From Caldalkalibacillus mannanilyticus JCM 10596 (GTDB lineage: Bacteria > Bacillota > Bacilli > Caldalkalibacillales > JCM-10596): a stretch of 64,000 bases of DNA. The position numbers and the translations under genes were made by a program. The stretch's first letter is position 1. Each line of letters begins with the position of its first letter. The notes beneath the pieces are model-generated. The model worked only from the letters and a program-made list of their open reading frames with translations. It did not search any database and was not told the origin of the DNA. Below are positions 18,539-28,345 of the stretch, piece after piece. The DNA lies in the NCBI RefSeq assembly GCF_000615945.1, contig NZ_BAMO01000001.1:152566-216565 (forward strand), in the 5' to 3' direction.

Positions 18539-20758
18539 TTAAGATTCTGGGGTGTCACTAATGGGAATATAGACGGTAAACATTGTCCCTTTATTTACTT
18601 CGCTTTGTACATCAATTTTGCCATTATGATTTTCGATGATATTATAGCTTACCATCATTCCTAGCCCAGTTCCCTTTTCTTTGGTGGTATAGAAGGGTTG
18701 TCCAATTTTATCAATAATCTCTTCAGGTATACCACATCCTTCATCAGTTAGACGGATAACCGAGTATTCCCCTTCGCGTCTTGCGTCAATCGAAACGGTT
18801 CCCCCTTTGGGCATGGCTTCAATTGAATTTTTTAGAAAGTTGATAAAAACCTGTTTGATTTGGTTTTCATCACAATTAATGATCAAAGGCTCACTACAGA
18901 AGGTACTTATGATTTGCACATTATTAATAATGGCTTGAGTATCTAAGAGGGTAACGACATGTTGAATTAGCCCGCGAATATCCATACTTCTGTAATTATG
19001 TGCCTGAGGCTTAGAAAGCATGAGTAATTCGCTTAGGATTAATTCAATCCGATTTAATTCCGAGCGCATAATATCATAATAAATTTGTTTATCGTTTGAT
19101 CCAGATTCCATTAGTTGGATAAATCCCTTTAGTGAAGTTAACGGATTGCGAATCTCATGTGCTACTCCGGCTGCAAGTTGACCTGCAATGGAGAGTTTTT
19201 CTGATTGAAGCATGATTTCTTCTGCCTTTTTTCGTTCGGTAATGTCTCGAATAATGATCTGAACAGCAGGTTGGTTTAAGTAGGCTGTAGGTAAACCAAT
19301 CACTTCTGTGTAAAGAGTTTTTCCTTTTAAGGTGAACCATTCCTGTTCAATTAAGTCAACGGGTTCTTGATGCTCTAAGACATGCTTCACTCGTTGTCTA
19401 CAGATTTCGTGATATTCAGGATAGAGAAAATCATACAGGTTTCTACCATGAATATCAGTATAGTTGTCTGCTTCAAACATTTTTACACCTGAGTCATTAA
19501 TAAAGACAAACTTATGATCCGCAATAATCGCAATCGTATCTAGAGAGTTGTGGATTAACCTGCGATAACGCTGGTTGCTCTCCTCTAGAATTTCTTCTGA
19601 CTTCTTTCGTTCTGAAATATCCCTTGAGATACTCAAGTATTCATCTGGCTGATTTGGAGGGGTTTGTAATAAGGTAATCATGGATTCAAACCAAGTATAA
19701 GTTCCATCCTTTTTCCTAATCCGGTACGTATACTTATCACGAGCGGTTCCCAGGGAACAAATTTTTTTCCTTATTGAAGTGGCATCTTCTGGGTGAATAT
19801 AATCACAGGCATTTTTTCCGTACATTTCAAAAGGCTTATAACCGAGAAGGTCATAAGATGCTGGGGAAACATAAGTGAATTTTCCATCCTTCGTATTTTT
19901 TGAAATCATGTCAAATGAATTTTTTTCAATTAATTGATAGCGTTCTTCTATTTGACGTAACTGTTCCTTTTTTTGATTGATGATCGTGACATCCTTGGCG
20001 ATACAGTAAATAGCTATAACTTCCCCCTTAACGACAATAGGTACACTTGTAATATCTACTTCAATTAAACGTCCTTCTTTTAATTTCACGTGTATACTGT
20101 ATTGGAGGGATTCTCCTTTTTTTACACGCTCAAAGTAGGACCGGGTAAGCTCAAGGTATTTAGGTTCTACCAATTTAATGAAATGTTGATTAATCAGTTC
20201 ATCACTCGAATATCCCGTATAATCAGTAAAAGAACGATTGACATAAGTAAAAAGACCAATCCTATCGAGAGAATAAACTGGATCAGGGTAATGGTCAAAA
20301 AAGGCTTTGTAGTTACTTAACAGCTTATCTTGACTGCGTTGTTTTACTCTTTTTTTAGCATAAATTGGTTTGTGATCATTGATGAGGCTCGAACGGATAA
20401 GACAAAAGGTTTCATGATGGATTTTGATTTGCTGAGCCTCATTATGGAAAGTCCGAAATCCTTTTCTTGCAATAGTCTTACGATCCTTCCACTCTATGCA
20501 CTTGATTGTTTGTTCAGTCAAGGATTGTAAGGCGATCTCTAATTTATGGCAGTCCTCTTCATGTGTGATCGAATAGATACTACTTCCGAATAGATCGACT
20601 TGATTAAGACCGAGATTCATAGCTCCAGACGAATTAATATATCTGATTTTCCCCGTATGGTCCACAATAATGTTCATCGTCCGAGAATGTTCAAACCGTT
20701 CTTTGCATAAATCAACCACTGAATTTATCACCATTCGTTTTATTCCCTGGCTGTTCAA
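18539..20758 (-). CDS. Soluble multi-PAS sensor histidine kinase, sporulation-kinase-like
   Basis: 739 residues with no membrane helix. Four PAS domains can be traced (about 25-115, 145-265, 270-390, 395-510), each later one ending in a DIT/DISERKK-type linker. The HisKA box is LAAGVAHEIRNPLTSLKGF (His near 530), followed by ATPase motifs (N in FLKNSIEAM, DEGCGIPEE, GTGLGM). The layout is like KinA/KinE-type kinases feeding Spo0F. No response regulator is adjacent, so it is an orphan. The start is TTG 20758; ATG 20734 is an alternative with AGGGA upstream. A sporulation role is inference. Confidence 0.85.
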   Translation of the reverse strand: MNSQGIKRMVINSVVDLCKERFEHSRTMNIIVDHTGKIRYINSSGAMNLGLNQVDLFGSSIYSITHEEDCHKLEIALQSLTEQTIKCIEWKDRKTIARKGFRTFHNEAQQIKIHHETFCLIRSSLINDHKPIYAKKRVKQRSQDKLLSNYKAFFDHYPDPVYSLDRIGLFTYVNRSFTDYTGYSSDELINQHFIKLVEPKYLELTRSYFERVKKGESLQYSIHVKLKEGRLIEVDITSVPIVVKGEVIAIYCIAKDVTIINQKKEQLRQIEERYQLIEKNSFDMISKNTKDGKFTYVSPASYDLLGYKPFEMYGKNACDYIHPEDATSIRKKICSLGTARDKYTYRIRKKDGTYTWFESMITLLQTPPNQPDEYLSISRDISERKKSEEILEESNQRYRRLIHNSLDTIAIIADHKFVFINDSGVKMFEADNYTDIHGRNLYDFLYPEYHEICRQRVKHVLEHQEPVDLIEQEWFTLKGKTLYTEVIGLPTAYLNQPAVQIIIRDITERKKAEEIMLQSEKLSIAGQLAAGVAHEIRNPLTSLKGFIQLMESGSNDKQIYYDIMRSELNRIELILSELLMLSKPQAHNYRSMDIRGLIQHVVTLLDTQAIINNVQIISTFCSEPLIINCDENQIKQVFINFLKNSIEAMPKGGTVSIDARREGEYSVIRLTDEGCGIPEEIIDKIGQPFYTTKEKGTGLGMMVSYNIIENHNGKIDVQSEVNKGTMFTVYIPISDTPES

Positions 20759-20874
20759 AATGACTATTCACCACCCTAAGGAAAATCCTATACTTCAACA
20801 TATTCTTTTCAGGTGTAAAAAATCCTCTAAAAATCCAAGGAAATCCTTTCGACAATTGCAGTCAAAAAACTACT

Positions 20875-21018
20875 TTATTCACTGCTTTGTGTGGTATTAA
20901 AGAAGGGTTCTTCCTTCTTGGCAGGTTGCTTATTATCCCGTTCTTTAGTCGTTTTTTTGCCCATTTTTCCATCTGATTCATAGCTTAATTTCATGTTATC
21001 TTGACGTTCTTTTTTCAT
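20875..21018 (-). CDS. Small hydrophilic protein (47 aa), unknown
   Basis: ATG 21018 is preceded on the minus strand by AAGGAGG with seven bases spacing, an excellent site. The 47-residue product is very rich in Lys, Glu, Asp and Gln and has no hydrophobic segment; it is probably disordered (MKKERQDNMKLSYESDGK). Such short charged proteins are common in spore formers, but I recognise no family. Two strong hairpins lie in the region upstream of it. Confidence 0.55.
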   Translation of the reverse strand: MKKERQDNMKLSYESDGKMGKKTTKERDNKQPAKKEEPFFNTTQSSE

Positions 21019-21055
21019 AGAAAAACCTCCTTCTTTTCCTTTATCCCGTTCTAAC

Positions 21056-21098
21056 CGTCGGTAAGACTCCCTCCATTATAGGAGGGAGATAACCGACG
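21056..21098. repeat. Two-part stem-loop (hairpin 1)
   Basis: Outer arms CGTCGGT/ACCGACG and inner arms CTCCCTCC/GGAGGGAG with loop ATTATA. It lies between the divergent 47-aa gene and the Cys-rich gene. No T tract; function unknown. Confidence 0.6.
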
Positions 21099-21117
21099 CT
21101 AAGAACCAGTTAAGGGC

Positions 21118-21161
21118 GACTAACCATCAGATGGAGTAAAAACTCCATCTGATGGTTAGTC
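21118..21161. repeat. Perfect 20-bp hairpin (hairpin 2)
   Basis: Twenty-base arms at 21118-21137 and 21142-21161 pair perfectly around an AAAA loop (arm starts GACTAACCATC). It lies 20 bases after hairpin 1 and about 90 bases before the Cys-rich gene. It lacks a T tract on either strand. Confidence 0.65.
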
Positions 21162-21252
21162 TACTTTATATTCTCCTATACTTAGAAGCATCTTATTCAC
21201 TAAAAGCATAGGTTACTTATGGGGCATCCAGAGGAGAGGGGATGAGGACAAA

Positions 21253-21426
21253 GTGGAGGAATGCAAAAAGTGTGAAGGGCTAGGAACCATAGACTGTCCA
21301 GAATGTACGGAAGAAAGCTATTACTTTCTGTTTGGTCCAGGATGTGCTACTTGTGGAGGCGCTGTGATTATGAAATGTTCGGAGTGTAATGGACGAGGGA
21401 AAGTAGAAAAAAAAGAGAAAACATAG
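21253..21426 (+). CDS. Small DnaJ-type zinc-finger-like protein (57 aa)
   Basis: GTG 21253 is preceded by GAGG five bases upstream, with AGAGGGG further up. The 57-residue product has eight cysteines in four CxxC pairs: CKKCEGLG, CPEC, CATCGG and CSECNGRG. This mimics the CxxCxGxG repeats of the DnaJ central zinc domain, so two zinc sites are expected. It has no J domain and no substrate domain. Related short proteins occur in Firmicutes, anti-TRAP being one example of a DnaJ-like Zn fold; function here is unknown. A bidirectional terminator follows. Confidence 0.6.
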   Translation: MEECKKCEGLGTIDCPECTEESYYFLFGPGCATCGGAVIMKCSECNGRGKVEKKEKT

Positions 21427-21453
21427 AGAGGGTAAATAACATTTTTAGACCGC

Positions 21454-21491
21454 AAAAAAACGACACACTTATAGACAGAGTGTCGTTTTTT
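21454..21491. terminator. Bidirectional terminator
   Basis: Stem CGACAC/GTGTCG flanked by A and T tracts on the two sides, between the convergent Cys-rich and PAP2 genes. Confidence 0.7.
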
Positions 21492-21503
21492 GTCAATATT
21501 TTT

Positions 21504-22412
21504 TTATAGGGAAACAGGTGGTTGTGTAGGATCTTGTTTCATTGTGGAAGTAGAAAAAAGTTTGCATTTCACGAAAAGCCATGGAGCAAGAAAGACACCC
21601 CACAAACCGATCGCCCCATACCGGAGGAAATCCGAGAGTGGGATAGCTGGAAGGATTATTTTTAGACCTAATTGTAGAGCAAGCATTCCTGCCAGTCCGA
21701 GGAAGTAGATAATGGGCATTTTCCAGAGCTGAGGGCTCGTTTCAAATCGAACATATCTAGCTTCTAATAAATAAGCAATACCTACACCCAATAGAAAGCC
21801 GCTGAATTTCAATCCTTCGTCATGCGGAAAAAGGAAGGCTAGAAGGAAAGGGAAGACGAGAGCTAGGACCCATTTGATTTGAAGAGATTGCTTGGAAACA
21901 AGGCAGTCAATTTTAATCGAAATAACTAATAGCAGAACCGCCAGTAAGATACCCCCAAGTACATCAGTGGGCCAATGCAGCCCAGTATAGATTCGAGATA
22001 ACGAAATGCTAATAATCAAAAGAAGGGCAATCATCCACATAAGAGGATGGTGTAAGCGGTATGCAAGGTAGCCCCATAGTGTCGTTGAACCTTGTGCATG
22101 CCCACTGGGGAATGAATCATGTGGGTAATGACTTCCAACTGAGGCGGATTCAATAAAAATAGAATGGACACCTTCAACTCCAACCGGACGCGAAACGGCA
22201 ACTTTTATTTTCAGCAAGGAGTTCATGTACATAGAGAATCCTGAAACATAGAGTAATCTGAATCCAATTTCTTTAGAGAAACACCAATAAATAAGAGGCA
22301 AAATAAGAAAATAAAAATCTTCATTTCCCATAAAGGTTAAGATACCTGCTAGCGAATCGAAAAATGAGCTTTGCAGGCTAGTTATCCAAATAAGGATATC
22401 GGTTTGTAGCAT
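21504..22412 (-). CDS. PAP2 superfamily membrane phosphatase
   Basis: 302 residues, several transmembrane helices. The three PAP2 motifs are present: KVAVSRP (near 70), PSGHAQG (near 102) and SRIYTGLHWPTDVLGG (near 138), with the catalytic histidines and arginine. Such enzymes remove phosphate from lipid phosphates, for example phosphatidate or undecaprenyl pyrophosphate, on the outer leaflet. The extra C-terminal half adds about four helices, as in the longer group of this family. AAGGAGG precedes ATG 22412. Substrate cannot be assigned. Confidence 0.88.
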   Translation of the reverse strand: MLQTDILIWITSLQSSFFDSLAGILTFMGNEDFYFLILPLIYWCFSKEIGFRLLYVSGFSMYMNSLLKIKVAVSRPVGVEGVHSIFIESASVGSHYPHDSFPSGHAQGSTTLWGYLAYRLHHPLMWMIALLLIISISLSRIYTGLHWPTDVLGGILLAVLLLVISIKIDCLVSKQSLQIKWVLALVFPFLLAFLFPHDEGLKFSGFLLGVGIAYLLEARYVRFETSPQLWKMPIIYFLGLAGMLALQLGLKIILPAIPLSDFLRYGAIGLWGVFLAPWLFVKCKLFSTSTMKQDPTQPPVSL

Positions 22413-22591
22413 TAAGATTCCTCCTTGTATACGGCTCTTTCGTATGACCTATCAAGATTCATTTATCACATTCTAACCGTGTGTTTGTCAAAAGTATTCA
22501 CCAGCTTAGTAATAGAATAAAGCGATTTAGGTTATTTTATTACAAGTATCTCCTACTTTTTTGAATAGAAAATAAGAATGGAGTGTTTTTA

Positions 22592-22843
22592 ATGAAAACT
22601 CAAGAAAATATGCTGGAATCTCTAGTAGAGCTCATAAACAAGCACTTTGATATGAAGGTGATGATGGATGAACGCAACCTTCCTTATGTGCAAAAGGCAA
22701 GAGAACGAACAGATGGATCTGTCACCCAATTTATTAATGACTTTATCCAATTAACAGAAGGGCTTCCACTAGAGGGAAAAATGAATTATTACGTGGATAA
22801 TGAACTTGACTATGATACTCCTGAGGAATTCCATCGGTATTAA
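22592..22843 (+). CDS. Hypothetical protein (83 aa)
   Basis: I chose ATG 22592, nine bases after GGAG, over the in-frame GTG at 22583. The 83-residue product is soluble and mixed-charge, with no Cys and no membrane segment (LESLVELINKHFDMKVMMD; ends EEFHRY). No family recognised. The next gene begins 23 bases after the stop, so the two may be cotranscribed, but that gene's function gives no hint about this one. Confidence 0.5.
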   Translation: MKTQENMLESLVELINKHFDMKVMMDERNLPYVQKARERTDGSVTQFINDFIQLTEGLPLEGKMNYYVDNELDYDTPEEFHRY

Positions 22844-22866
22844 CCGAAGGTGCAACGAGGTATTTG

Positions 22867-23985
22867 ATGAATATCACAAGAATTGAAACATACCCTCTTT
22901 ACGCGCCTCTTACTCAACCCTACGGAGATGCAAATGGATATAAAAATTATCGAACTTCCTTTATGTTTCGGATCATAACAGAATCAGGATTAGAAGGGTG
23001 GGGGGAGGTTGTTGATTGGCTTCCCACCTTAGATAAAGGGTTTCGAGAAAGAATCATTCCCTTTTTGCTTGGCAGGGATGCCACAAATCATCTGAAGTTA
23101 GTGAATACAATTAAGAAGTGGAATCAGAGAATAGCGGCAGGGGTCAGTATGGCTCTGACCGAAATCCTTGCTCGAAAAGCACAGCTTTCAGTCTGTGATC
23201 TCTGGGGAGGTTCTTATAGAAATGCCGTACCAATCTATGCCTCCTTCCAATCCTATTCCCCTAGTGATGAGTGGATCAAGAGCTCGGTTCAACTGGTTCA
23301 AGAGGTTATGGCTGAAGGATATAACAAAATCAAAGTGAAAATAGGGGGGAAGACAGAAAAAGAGGATCTACAGCACCTGCGTGCCTTATTTGATGTAACG
23401 GAAGATACTGTCGGTATGGCGATAGATGGCAATGAAAGCTATGACCTTTCTACTACCTTTCAATGGATAAAAATTCTAGAATCCTCTCATCCAATCCTCT
23501 GGTTTGAAGAGCCTATGCCCATGAACCAAATCAATGATTATCAGCTATTAAGAATGAAATCAACCATTCCTATTGCAGGTGGAGAAAATAAGAAAAGTGT
23601 GAAGGAGGTCTTACCTCTCTTACAGCAAGGAGCCCTCGACATTCTGCAACCCGATCCGATGCACCTAGGGGGAATAGAAGAGTATAGACACTCACTACAG
23701 CTAGCGCGTACATTTGGAATCAAAGTGTCTCCTCATAGTTTCGATGGCATCTTATCCAGACTCTATGCCATTTTTGCGCAAGCATGCTTAGTTCCTTGGA
23801 GCAAGATGAACGAAGAGGATATAGAGCCGATCGAATGGGATGTAATGGAAAACCCCTTTAATCGACTGATCCCTCTCCAACCTTCAGCAGGAAAAGTGCG
23901 GGTTCCCACTGGGATAGGTATAGGAGTTAGTATTGATGTAGAGCTGTTACAAAAATATTCATGGAAAGGAGAAATCTATCATTAA
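22867..23985 (+). CDS. Mandelate racemase/muconate lactonizing enzyme family (enolase superfamily)
   Basis: 372 residues. The capping N-terminal domain is followed by a TIM barrel with the general-base KxK (NKIKVKIGG, near 158-162), the metal ligands D (AIDGNESYD, near 190), E (WFEEPMP, near 217) and E (AGGENKKS, near 240), and KVSPHSFDG near 290 with the His expected in the mandelate racemase subgroup. Members abstract a proton next to a carboxylate; acid-sugar dehydratases and racemases are possible. GAGG lies eight bases before ATG 22867. Substrate not predictable. It follows the small ORF at 22592 closely. Confidence 0.82.
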   Translation: MNITRIETYPLYAPLTQPYGDANGYKNYRTSFMFRIITESGLEGWGEVVDWLPTLDKGFRERIIPFLLGRDATNHLKLVNTIKKWNQRIAAGVSMALTEILARKAQLSVCDLWGGSYRNAVPIYASFQSYSPSDEWIKSSVQLVQEVMAEGYNKIKVKIGGKTEKEDLQHLRALFDVTEDTVGMAIDGNESYDLSTTFQWIKILESSHPILWFEEPMPMNQINDYQLLRMKSTIPIAGGENKKSVKEVLPLLQQGALDILQPDPMHLGGIEEYRHSLQLARTFGIKVSPHSFDGILSRLYAIFAQACLVPWSKMNEEDIEPIEWDVMENPFNRLIPLQPSAGKVRVPTGIGIGVSIDVELLQKYSWKGEIYH

Positions 23986-24104
23986 TTGTTTTTTCGTTAA
24001 AGCTGTGCCCGCCTTATAGTCAAAGTGTAAGGAGCTTTTACCGATATATAATTGTACGATATAAAGAGAAAAACGTACGAATAAAAACAAAGGGTGGAGG
24101 CAGC

Positions 24105-25784
24105 ATGAAAAGTTTAAGGTTAAAAATTCTTTCTGGTTTTGCTGTTGTATTAGTGATCATGCTAATCATGGGAGCATCTTTATTTGTCATGGTGAATTCT
24201 TTTCATTCGAAAGTGGAAGAAATCATTGAACGTGATCTTGAATTGTTAATGATGGAACAAAAGTTGAGCTATAATATGTCTCAGCGAGTTTCTTCAGCTA
24301 GAGGATATGTCTTAAACGGTGATCCGGTTGAAAGGGCATTGTTTGATCAATACAGCCAGGAAAGTCTGGAGCTGCAAGAGCGTCTAATGTCGTCCTCTAA
24401 TTCTGAACAACTTAAGATCTTAAATGATTTAAGTATTGATTGGAGGCAAACGGTTGAAAAAAAGGTATTTGAAGCCTACGACCGTGGAAATACTGAGCTT
24501 GCTCTACTGACCCTCCAGCAAGAAATTACCCCTGTTTCTAGAGCGATTATGGATGGGTTTTATAAATTAGCAAGCGAGAGTGAAATGAAAATTCAAGAGA
24601 GCGGACAAATGGTGTTAAAGAGCGGAGACCTTCTGAAGATATTGAGTATTATTCTCCCTATCCTATCCATTATAATCAGCATCGTGATCTCATTTATCCT
24701 TGCTAAAATGATAAGTGACCCCATCCTGCGAGTAGTCAAAAAGGTTGAAATGATTGCAAGTGGAGATTTATCTGGAGAGGCAATGAGAACAAAATCTAAG
24801 GATGAAATTGGTAGGTTAACCGATTCAGTTAATCAAATGACAACAAATCTAAGAGAGTTGATCAACCAAGTAAGTGAAACCTCCGAGCAGGTCGCGGCTT
24901 CCTCTGATCAACTATCAGCAAGTGCTGAAGAAACGAGTCAAGCTACACAGCAAGTTGCCATTGCTATTCAGGAAGTCTCAAGTGGTACGGAGCTGACTAT
25001 GAGGGGAACACAAGAAAGTTCAAAATCGATGGAAGAAATGGCTTTGGGAATTGAAAATATTGCGGAGAACTCAAGTCAAGTGCACTTCACCTCACTTGAA
25101 ACATCGAATCGTGCTAAAAAGGGAAATGAATCGATTCAAACGGCGGTTCATAAGATGACTTCTATTAATTCGCTAGTGAATGATTCCTCAGAAGTGATCA
25201 AGCTTCTAGGTCAGCGTTCTCAAGAGATAGGTGAAATTGTTCAAGTCATAACGGATATTTCAGAACAAACGAATCTACTCGCCTTAAATGCTGCGATTGA
25301 AGCAGCAAGAGCAGGTGAACATGGCAGAGGGTTTGCTGTTGTGGCAGACGAGGTAAAGAAATTAGCTGAGCAATCAAAGCAATCTGCGATTCAAATTACG
25401 GAGCTGATCATAGGTATTCAACAAGATACTCAAAAAGCGGTTGAATCGATGAATGGAGTGGCTCAAGAGATGCATAGAGGCTCGAATATCGTGAAAGATT
25501 CGGGGCAAATCTTCTCTAGTATCGTGACGGAAGTAGAGAGTGTGACTGAACAAATTCAAGAAATCTCAGCAGTAGCTCAACAAATGTCTGCTGGAGCCCA
25601 ACAGGTTGCTTCTACGATTGAAGAAGCGTCAAGAGTGTCTAAAGAAACGTCAGCGAATTCGGAAACCGTTGCTGCTTCGACTGAAGAAACTATGGCATCT
25701 ATGGAAGAAATAACTTCATCGGCTGAAGTATTATGTACGATGGCGCAGGAATTACACGATACCATTAAGAGATTTAAAGTGTAA
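24105..25784 (+). CDS. Methyl-accepting chemotaxis protein (4-helix-bundle sensor type)
   Basis: 559 residues from ATG 24105, which has GGTGGAGG upstream; the frame is open further upstream but overlaps the previous gene without an RBS. The sensor part (about residues 30-180) between two TM helices looks like a four-helix-bundle domain with the [10 protein letters not shown] motif. A HAMP ([19 protein letters not shown]) and the signalling domain follow, with tip [19 protein letters not shown] and [18 protein letters not shown]. No chemotaxis enzymes are nearby. A terminator follows at 25821. Confidence 0.9.
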   Translation: MKSLRLKILSGFAVVLVIMLIMGASLFVMVNSFHSKVEEIIERDLELLMMEQKLSYNMSQRVSSARGYVLNGDPVERALFDQYSQESLELQERLMSSSNSEQLKILNDLSIDWRQTVEKKVFEAYDRGNTELALLTLQQEITPVSRAIMDGFYKLASESEMKIQESGQMVLKSGDLLKILSIILPILSIIISIVISFILAKMISDPILRVVKKVEMIASGDLSGEAMRTKSKDEIGRLTDSVNQMTTNLRELINQVSETSEQVAASSDQLSASAEETSQATQQVAIAIQEVSSGTELTMRGTQESSKSMEEMALGIENIAENSSQVHFTSLETSNRAKKGNESIQTAVHKMTSINSLVNDSSEVIKLLGQRSQEIGEIVQVITDISEQTNLLALNAAIEAARAGEHGRGFAVVADEVKKLAEQSKQSAIQITELIIGIQQDTQKAVESMNGVAQEMHRGSNIVKDSGQIFSSIVTEVESVTEQIQEISAVAQQMSAGAQQVASTIEEASRVSKETSANSETVAASTEETMASMEEITSSAEVLCTMAQELHDTIKRFKV

Positions 25785-25820
25785 TTTTCTTCCTCTGTAG
25801 CAATGTAATGAACCAAATGA

Positions 25821-25855
25821 ACCTCAGCTAAGATATGAGAGCTGAGGTTTTTCTA
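25821..25855 (+). terminator. Terminator of the chemoreceptor gene
   Basis: Stem ACCTCAGCT/AGCTGAGGT followed by TTTTTC. Confidence 0.7.
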
Positions 25856-25884
25856 TGTGATGGAATGAATCCCTGATCGAGTGA

Positions 25885-26130
25885 TTAGGAATTCCGTACC
25901 CTTCTTTGTAATAGACGGTCACATAAATACCCAAACACAAACCAAAATAAAATGGTAATAACATATAAAAAGCCAACATTAAGCGCTCGAAGATCAGCAA
26001 ACAAACCAATAAACCATGCAGGAACGCTGACAGTTAAAAAGAGTACATGATCGCGGTCAAATCCTAAAAAATGGACTACAGAACTGACGACTGCCAACAA
26101 GGTTAACCAAAAGGTAAATCGTTTAAACAA
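25885..26130 (-). CDS. Small multi-pass membrane protein (81 aa), unknown
   Basis: The start is TTG 26130, with AAAGGAGGG nine bases upstream on the minus strand. The product has three hydrophobic stretches (about residues 5-23, 27-45 and 51-71) and a basic C-terminus (RLLQRRVRN). I recognise no family. The gene is divergent from the LysM protein gene, and the shared 150-base upstream region holds no clear operator. Confidence 0.55.
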   Translation of the reverse strand: MFKRFTFWLTLLAVVSSVVHFLGFDRDHVLFLTVSVPAWFIGLFADLRALNVGFLYVITILFWFVFGYLCDRLLQRRVRNS

Positions 26131-26281
26131 GCTAGCTCCCTCCTTTTACTCTTTATTTGTTGCTTTATGAATCTAAGCTTAATATGAACGAATGGTAAGT
26201 ATATTATGCAAATGTTGTTGACGCTCTATGGGTATACTAAAACTGCATAAATGTAGAATCAGGGCATCTAGGAGGTCAACC

Positions 26282-27916
26282 ATGTTCAGCGTATTTGACA
26301 AGTATCAGTTGGTCCATGAGAATGGAAAGCAGATTGTCATTCTTTATCTTAAACAAGAATTCGTTGAGTTTTCTCATGAATTTGGTCTAAATAGTACCCA
26401 AATTAATGATCGTACACAGGAACAAATGGAAAGAGAAGCAGTACAAATTATTGAGGAGAAATTCCCTCGAGCAAGAATTACGATGGCAAAAATCATGTTA
26501 GGAACCATGCTTGTATCCACTATTTCCTTTGCAGGCAAAGAGAAAACGGTGGAAGCAAGTGAGCAAATGGCAAATACAATGCGAATCCCTGCCAATGAAG
26601 TTGCTTTTATTCCTCATACCGTGGTGGCAGGGGATACGTTGTTTTTGTTAGCAAAACAGTATCAGGTGTCGATAGAAGAGATAAGAAGCTTAAATAACCT
26701 CTCGGGAGATACGTTGCAAATCGGACAAGTGGTACGAATCCCTCAAAAAGTGTCCCTTCAAACCACAACGGCATCTGCTAGCACAAACCAAGCTATAACC
26801 ATCACCATTGATGGCATAACACAAACATTCCATCCTCAGCCTATAATTATTAATGGAAGTACCTTCATTCCAATAAGAGGGGTTTCGGAAGCATTGGGTG
26901 CTTCTGTTGCCTGGAATGGGAGAGAACGGAGTGTTGAGATTGTAAAGGATGATGTGCGCATTGTTTTTACCATTGGAGCGACCATTGCGCTGGTAAATGG
27001 AAAGCAGGTTGCTATCCCGGCATCACAAATTATTCAGGGTTCCACTTATGTACCCATTCGCTTTTTAAGCGAAACTATGGGTCTAGAGGTTCACTGGGAT
27101 GCTTCGTCACGAACCGTTCAAATTACAACGCCTCAGCCGATTGAATATCACGTGGTTTTGGGTGATTCATTATGGAGTATAGCTAATCAATTTCAGACAA
27201 GTGTTGATGAGCTTAAAGAATATAATTCGTTAACAGGAGATAGGATTCTAGTCGGACAAACTTTACTCATTCCTCCACCTAGCCCAGTGCAGGCACTCAC
27301 CCAAACGGCTCAAGCAGGAGAAAGGTCAGTTACGTATACAACTCATGTTGTTCAACGGGGGGATAATGCTTGGGATCTAAGTGTTCGATATGGAATTCCG
27401 ATGAGTGAATTATTAAGAGAAAATCAGCTAACAACACAGTCCATTCTCATGATTGGACAAGCTCTTAGAATTCCTGTCTACCATATTCCCATTAAGCCAG
27501 TAGTCAGTGCACGACACGGAGAATTGTTAGATTGGTGGACAGAAGCTCAGTACGTCTTTACAATTGGGAAAACGGCGAGAGTCACTGACTTTGCCACGGG
27601 ACGCTCCTTTCATGTTAAACGAACCGTAGGAGCCAATCATGCAGATAGTGAGCCATTAACCGCTCAAGATGCTCAGATCATGAGGGAAATATGGGGAGGG
27701 AGCTATTCATGGCAGGCTAGAGCTATTATTGTAGAAGTGGATGGACGACGCTTAGCGGCATCAATGCATTCCATGCCACATGGAGTCCAATACATTCATA
27801 ATAATAATTACAATGGTCATTTTTGTATTCATTTTTTAAATAGTACTCTCCATATGAATGGTCAAATCGATCAAGGGCATCAAGGACAAATCAGAATTTC
27901 ATCTGGAACTCGCTAA
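26282..27916 (+). CDS. LysM / copper-amine-oxidase-N-like wall protein with unusual C-terminal domain
   Basis: 544 residues from ATG 26282, which follows AGGAGG. An N-terminal region of about 75 residues is unlike a signal peptide; a hydrophobic segment follows near 77-95. Then come LysM 1 (HTVVAGDTLFLLAKQYQVS, near 118), a copper-amine-oxidase N-terminal domain pair (INGSTFIPIRGVSEALGA and QGSTYVPIRFLSETMG, near 195-280), LysM 2 (near 292) and LysM 3 (near 365). The last 130 residues include HADSEPLTAQD and GHFCIHFLNS. LysM domains bind peptidoglycan, so the protein is probably exported to the wall. The GHFCIH stretch recalls the SHGC motif of L,D-transpeptidases but is not canonical. Confidence 0.75.
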   Translation: MFSVFDKYQLVHENGKQIVILYLKQEFVEFSHEFGLNSTQINDRTQEQMEREAVQIIEEKFPRARITMAKIMLGTMLVSTISFAGKEKTVEASEQMANTMRIPANEVAFIPHTVVAGDTLFLLAKQYQVSIEEIRSLNNLSGDTLQIGQVVRIPQKVSLQTTTASASTNQAITITIDGITQTFHPQPIIINGSTFIPIRGVSEALGASVAWNGRERSVEIVKDDVRIVFTIGATIALVNGKQVAIPASQIIQGSTYVPIRFLSETMGLEVHWDASSRTVQITTPQPIEYHVVLGDSLWSIANQFQTSVDELKEYNSLTGDRILVGQTLLIPPPSPVQALTQTAQAGERSVTYTTHVVQRGDNAWDLSVRYGIPMSELLRENQLTTQSILMIGQALRIPVYHIPIKPVVSARHGELLDWWTEAQYVFTIGKTARVTDFATGRSFHVKRTVGANHADSEPLTAQDAQIMREIWGGSYSWQARAIIVEVDGRRLAASMHSMPHGVQYIHNNNYNGHFCIHFLNSTLHMNGQIDQGHQGQIRISSGTR

Positions 27917-27941
27917 GTATTCCTTGGAGAAGGCATAAAAA

Positions 27942-27990
27942 AGACTGACTCATCAGGATCTTTCATACAAGAATCCTGTGTAGTCAGTCT
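27942..27990. terminator. Bidirectional terminator between the LysM and csp genes
   Basis: AGACTGACT/AGTCAGTCT outer stem and CAGGAT/ATCCTG inner stem. On the minus strand a run of six T follows the stem, so it suits the csp gene best. Confidence 0.7.
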
Positions 27991-28016
27991 CTTCTCTTTT
28001 CAAGACAATTGGCTTA

Positions 28017-28217
28017 TTACAGCTTTACGACACGTTCAGCTTGAGGACCACGTTGTCCTTCGGTTACTTCGAACTGAACCCTTTGCCCTTCCTCTAATGA
28101 CTTAAATCCATCTCCTTCGATCGCTGTATAATGTACAAAGACATCATTTCCGCCTTCCACTTCAATAAATCCAAATCCTTTGTCTGCGTTAAACCATTTA
28201 ACTGTACCCGTTTGCAT
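28017..28217 (-). CDS. Cold-shock protein (CspA/CspD family)
   Basis: 66 residues, a single cold-shock domain. Both RNA-binding motifs are present: KGFGFIEV (RNP1) and DVFVHY (RNP2), after [11 protein letters not shown]. It binds single-stranded nucleic acid as an RNA chaperone in the cytoplasm. GGAGGTTTAGTAACT precedes the ATG, with a leader of about 100 bases that is typical of such genes but shows no motif I can name. The protein is acidic and close to B. subtilis CspB/CspD; I do not choose between the paralogues. Confidence 0.93.
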   Translation of the reverse strand: MQTGTVKWFNADKGFGFIEVEGGNDVFVHYTAIEGDGFKSLEEGQRVQFEVTEGQRGPQAERVVKL

Positions 28218-28345
28218 AGTTACTAAACCTCCAAAAAAATTAAATTATATGGAACTCACTGTTAGTACGTCCATCATTCATTAATATGTGGAATTTAGCT
28301 CATTTCTATACCTGTATAATATGGAATGGCTACTATCTCTTCCTC

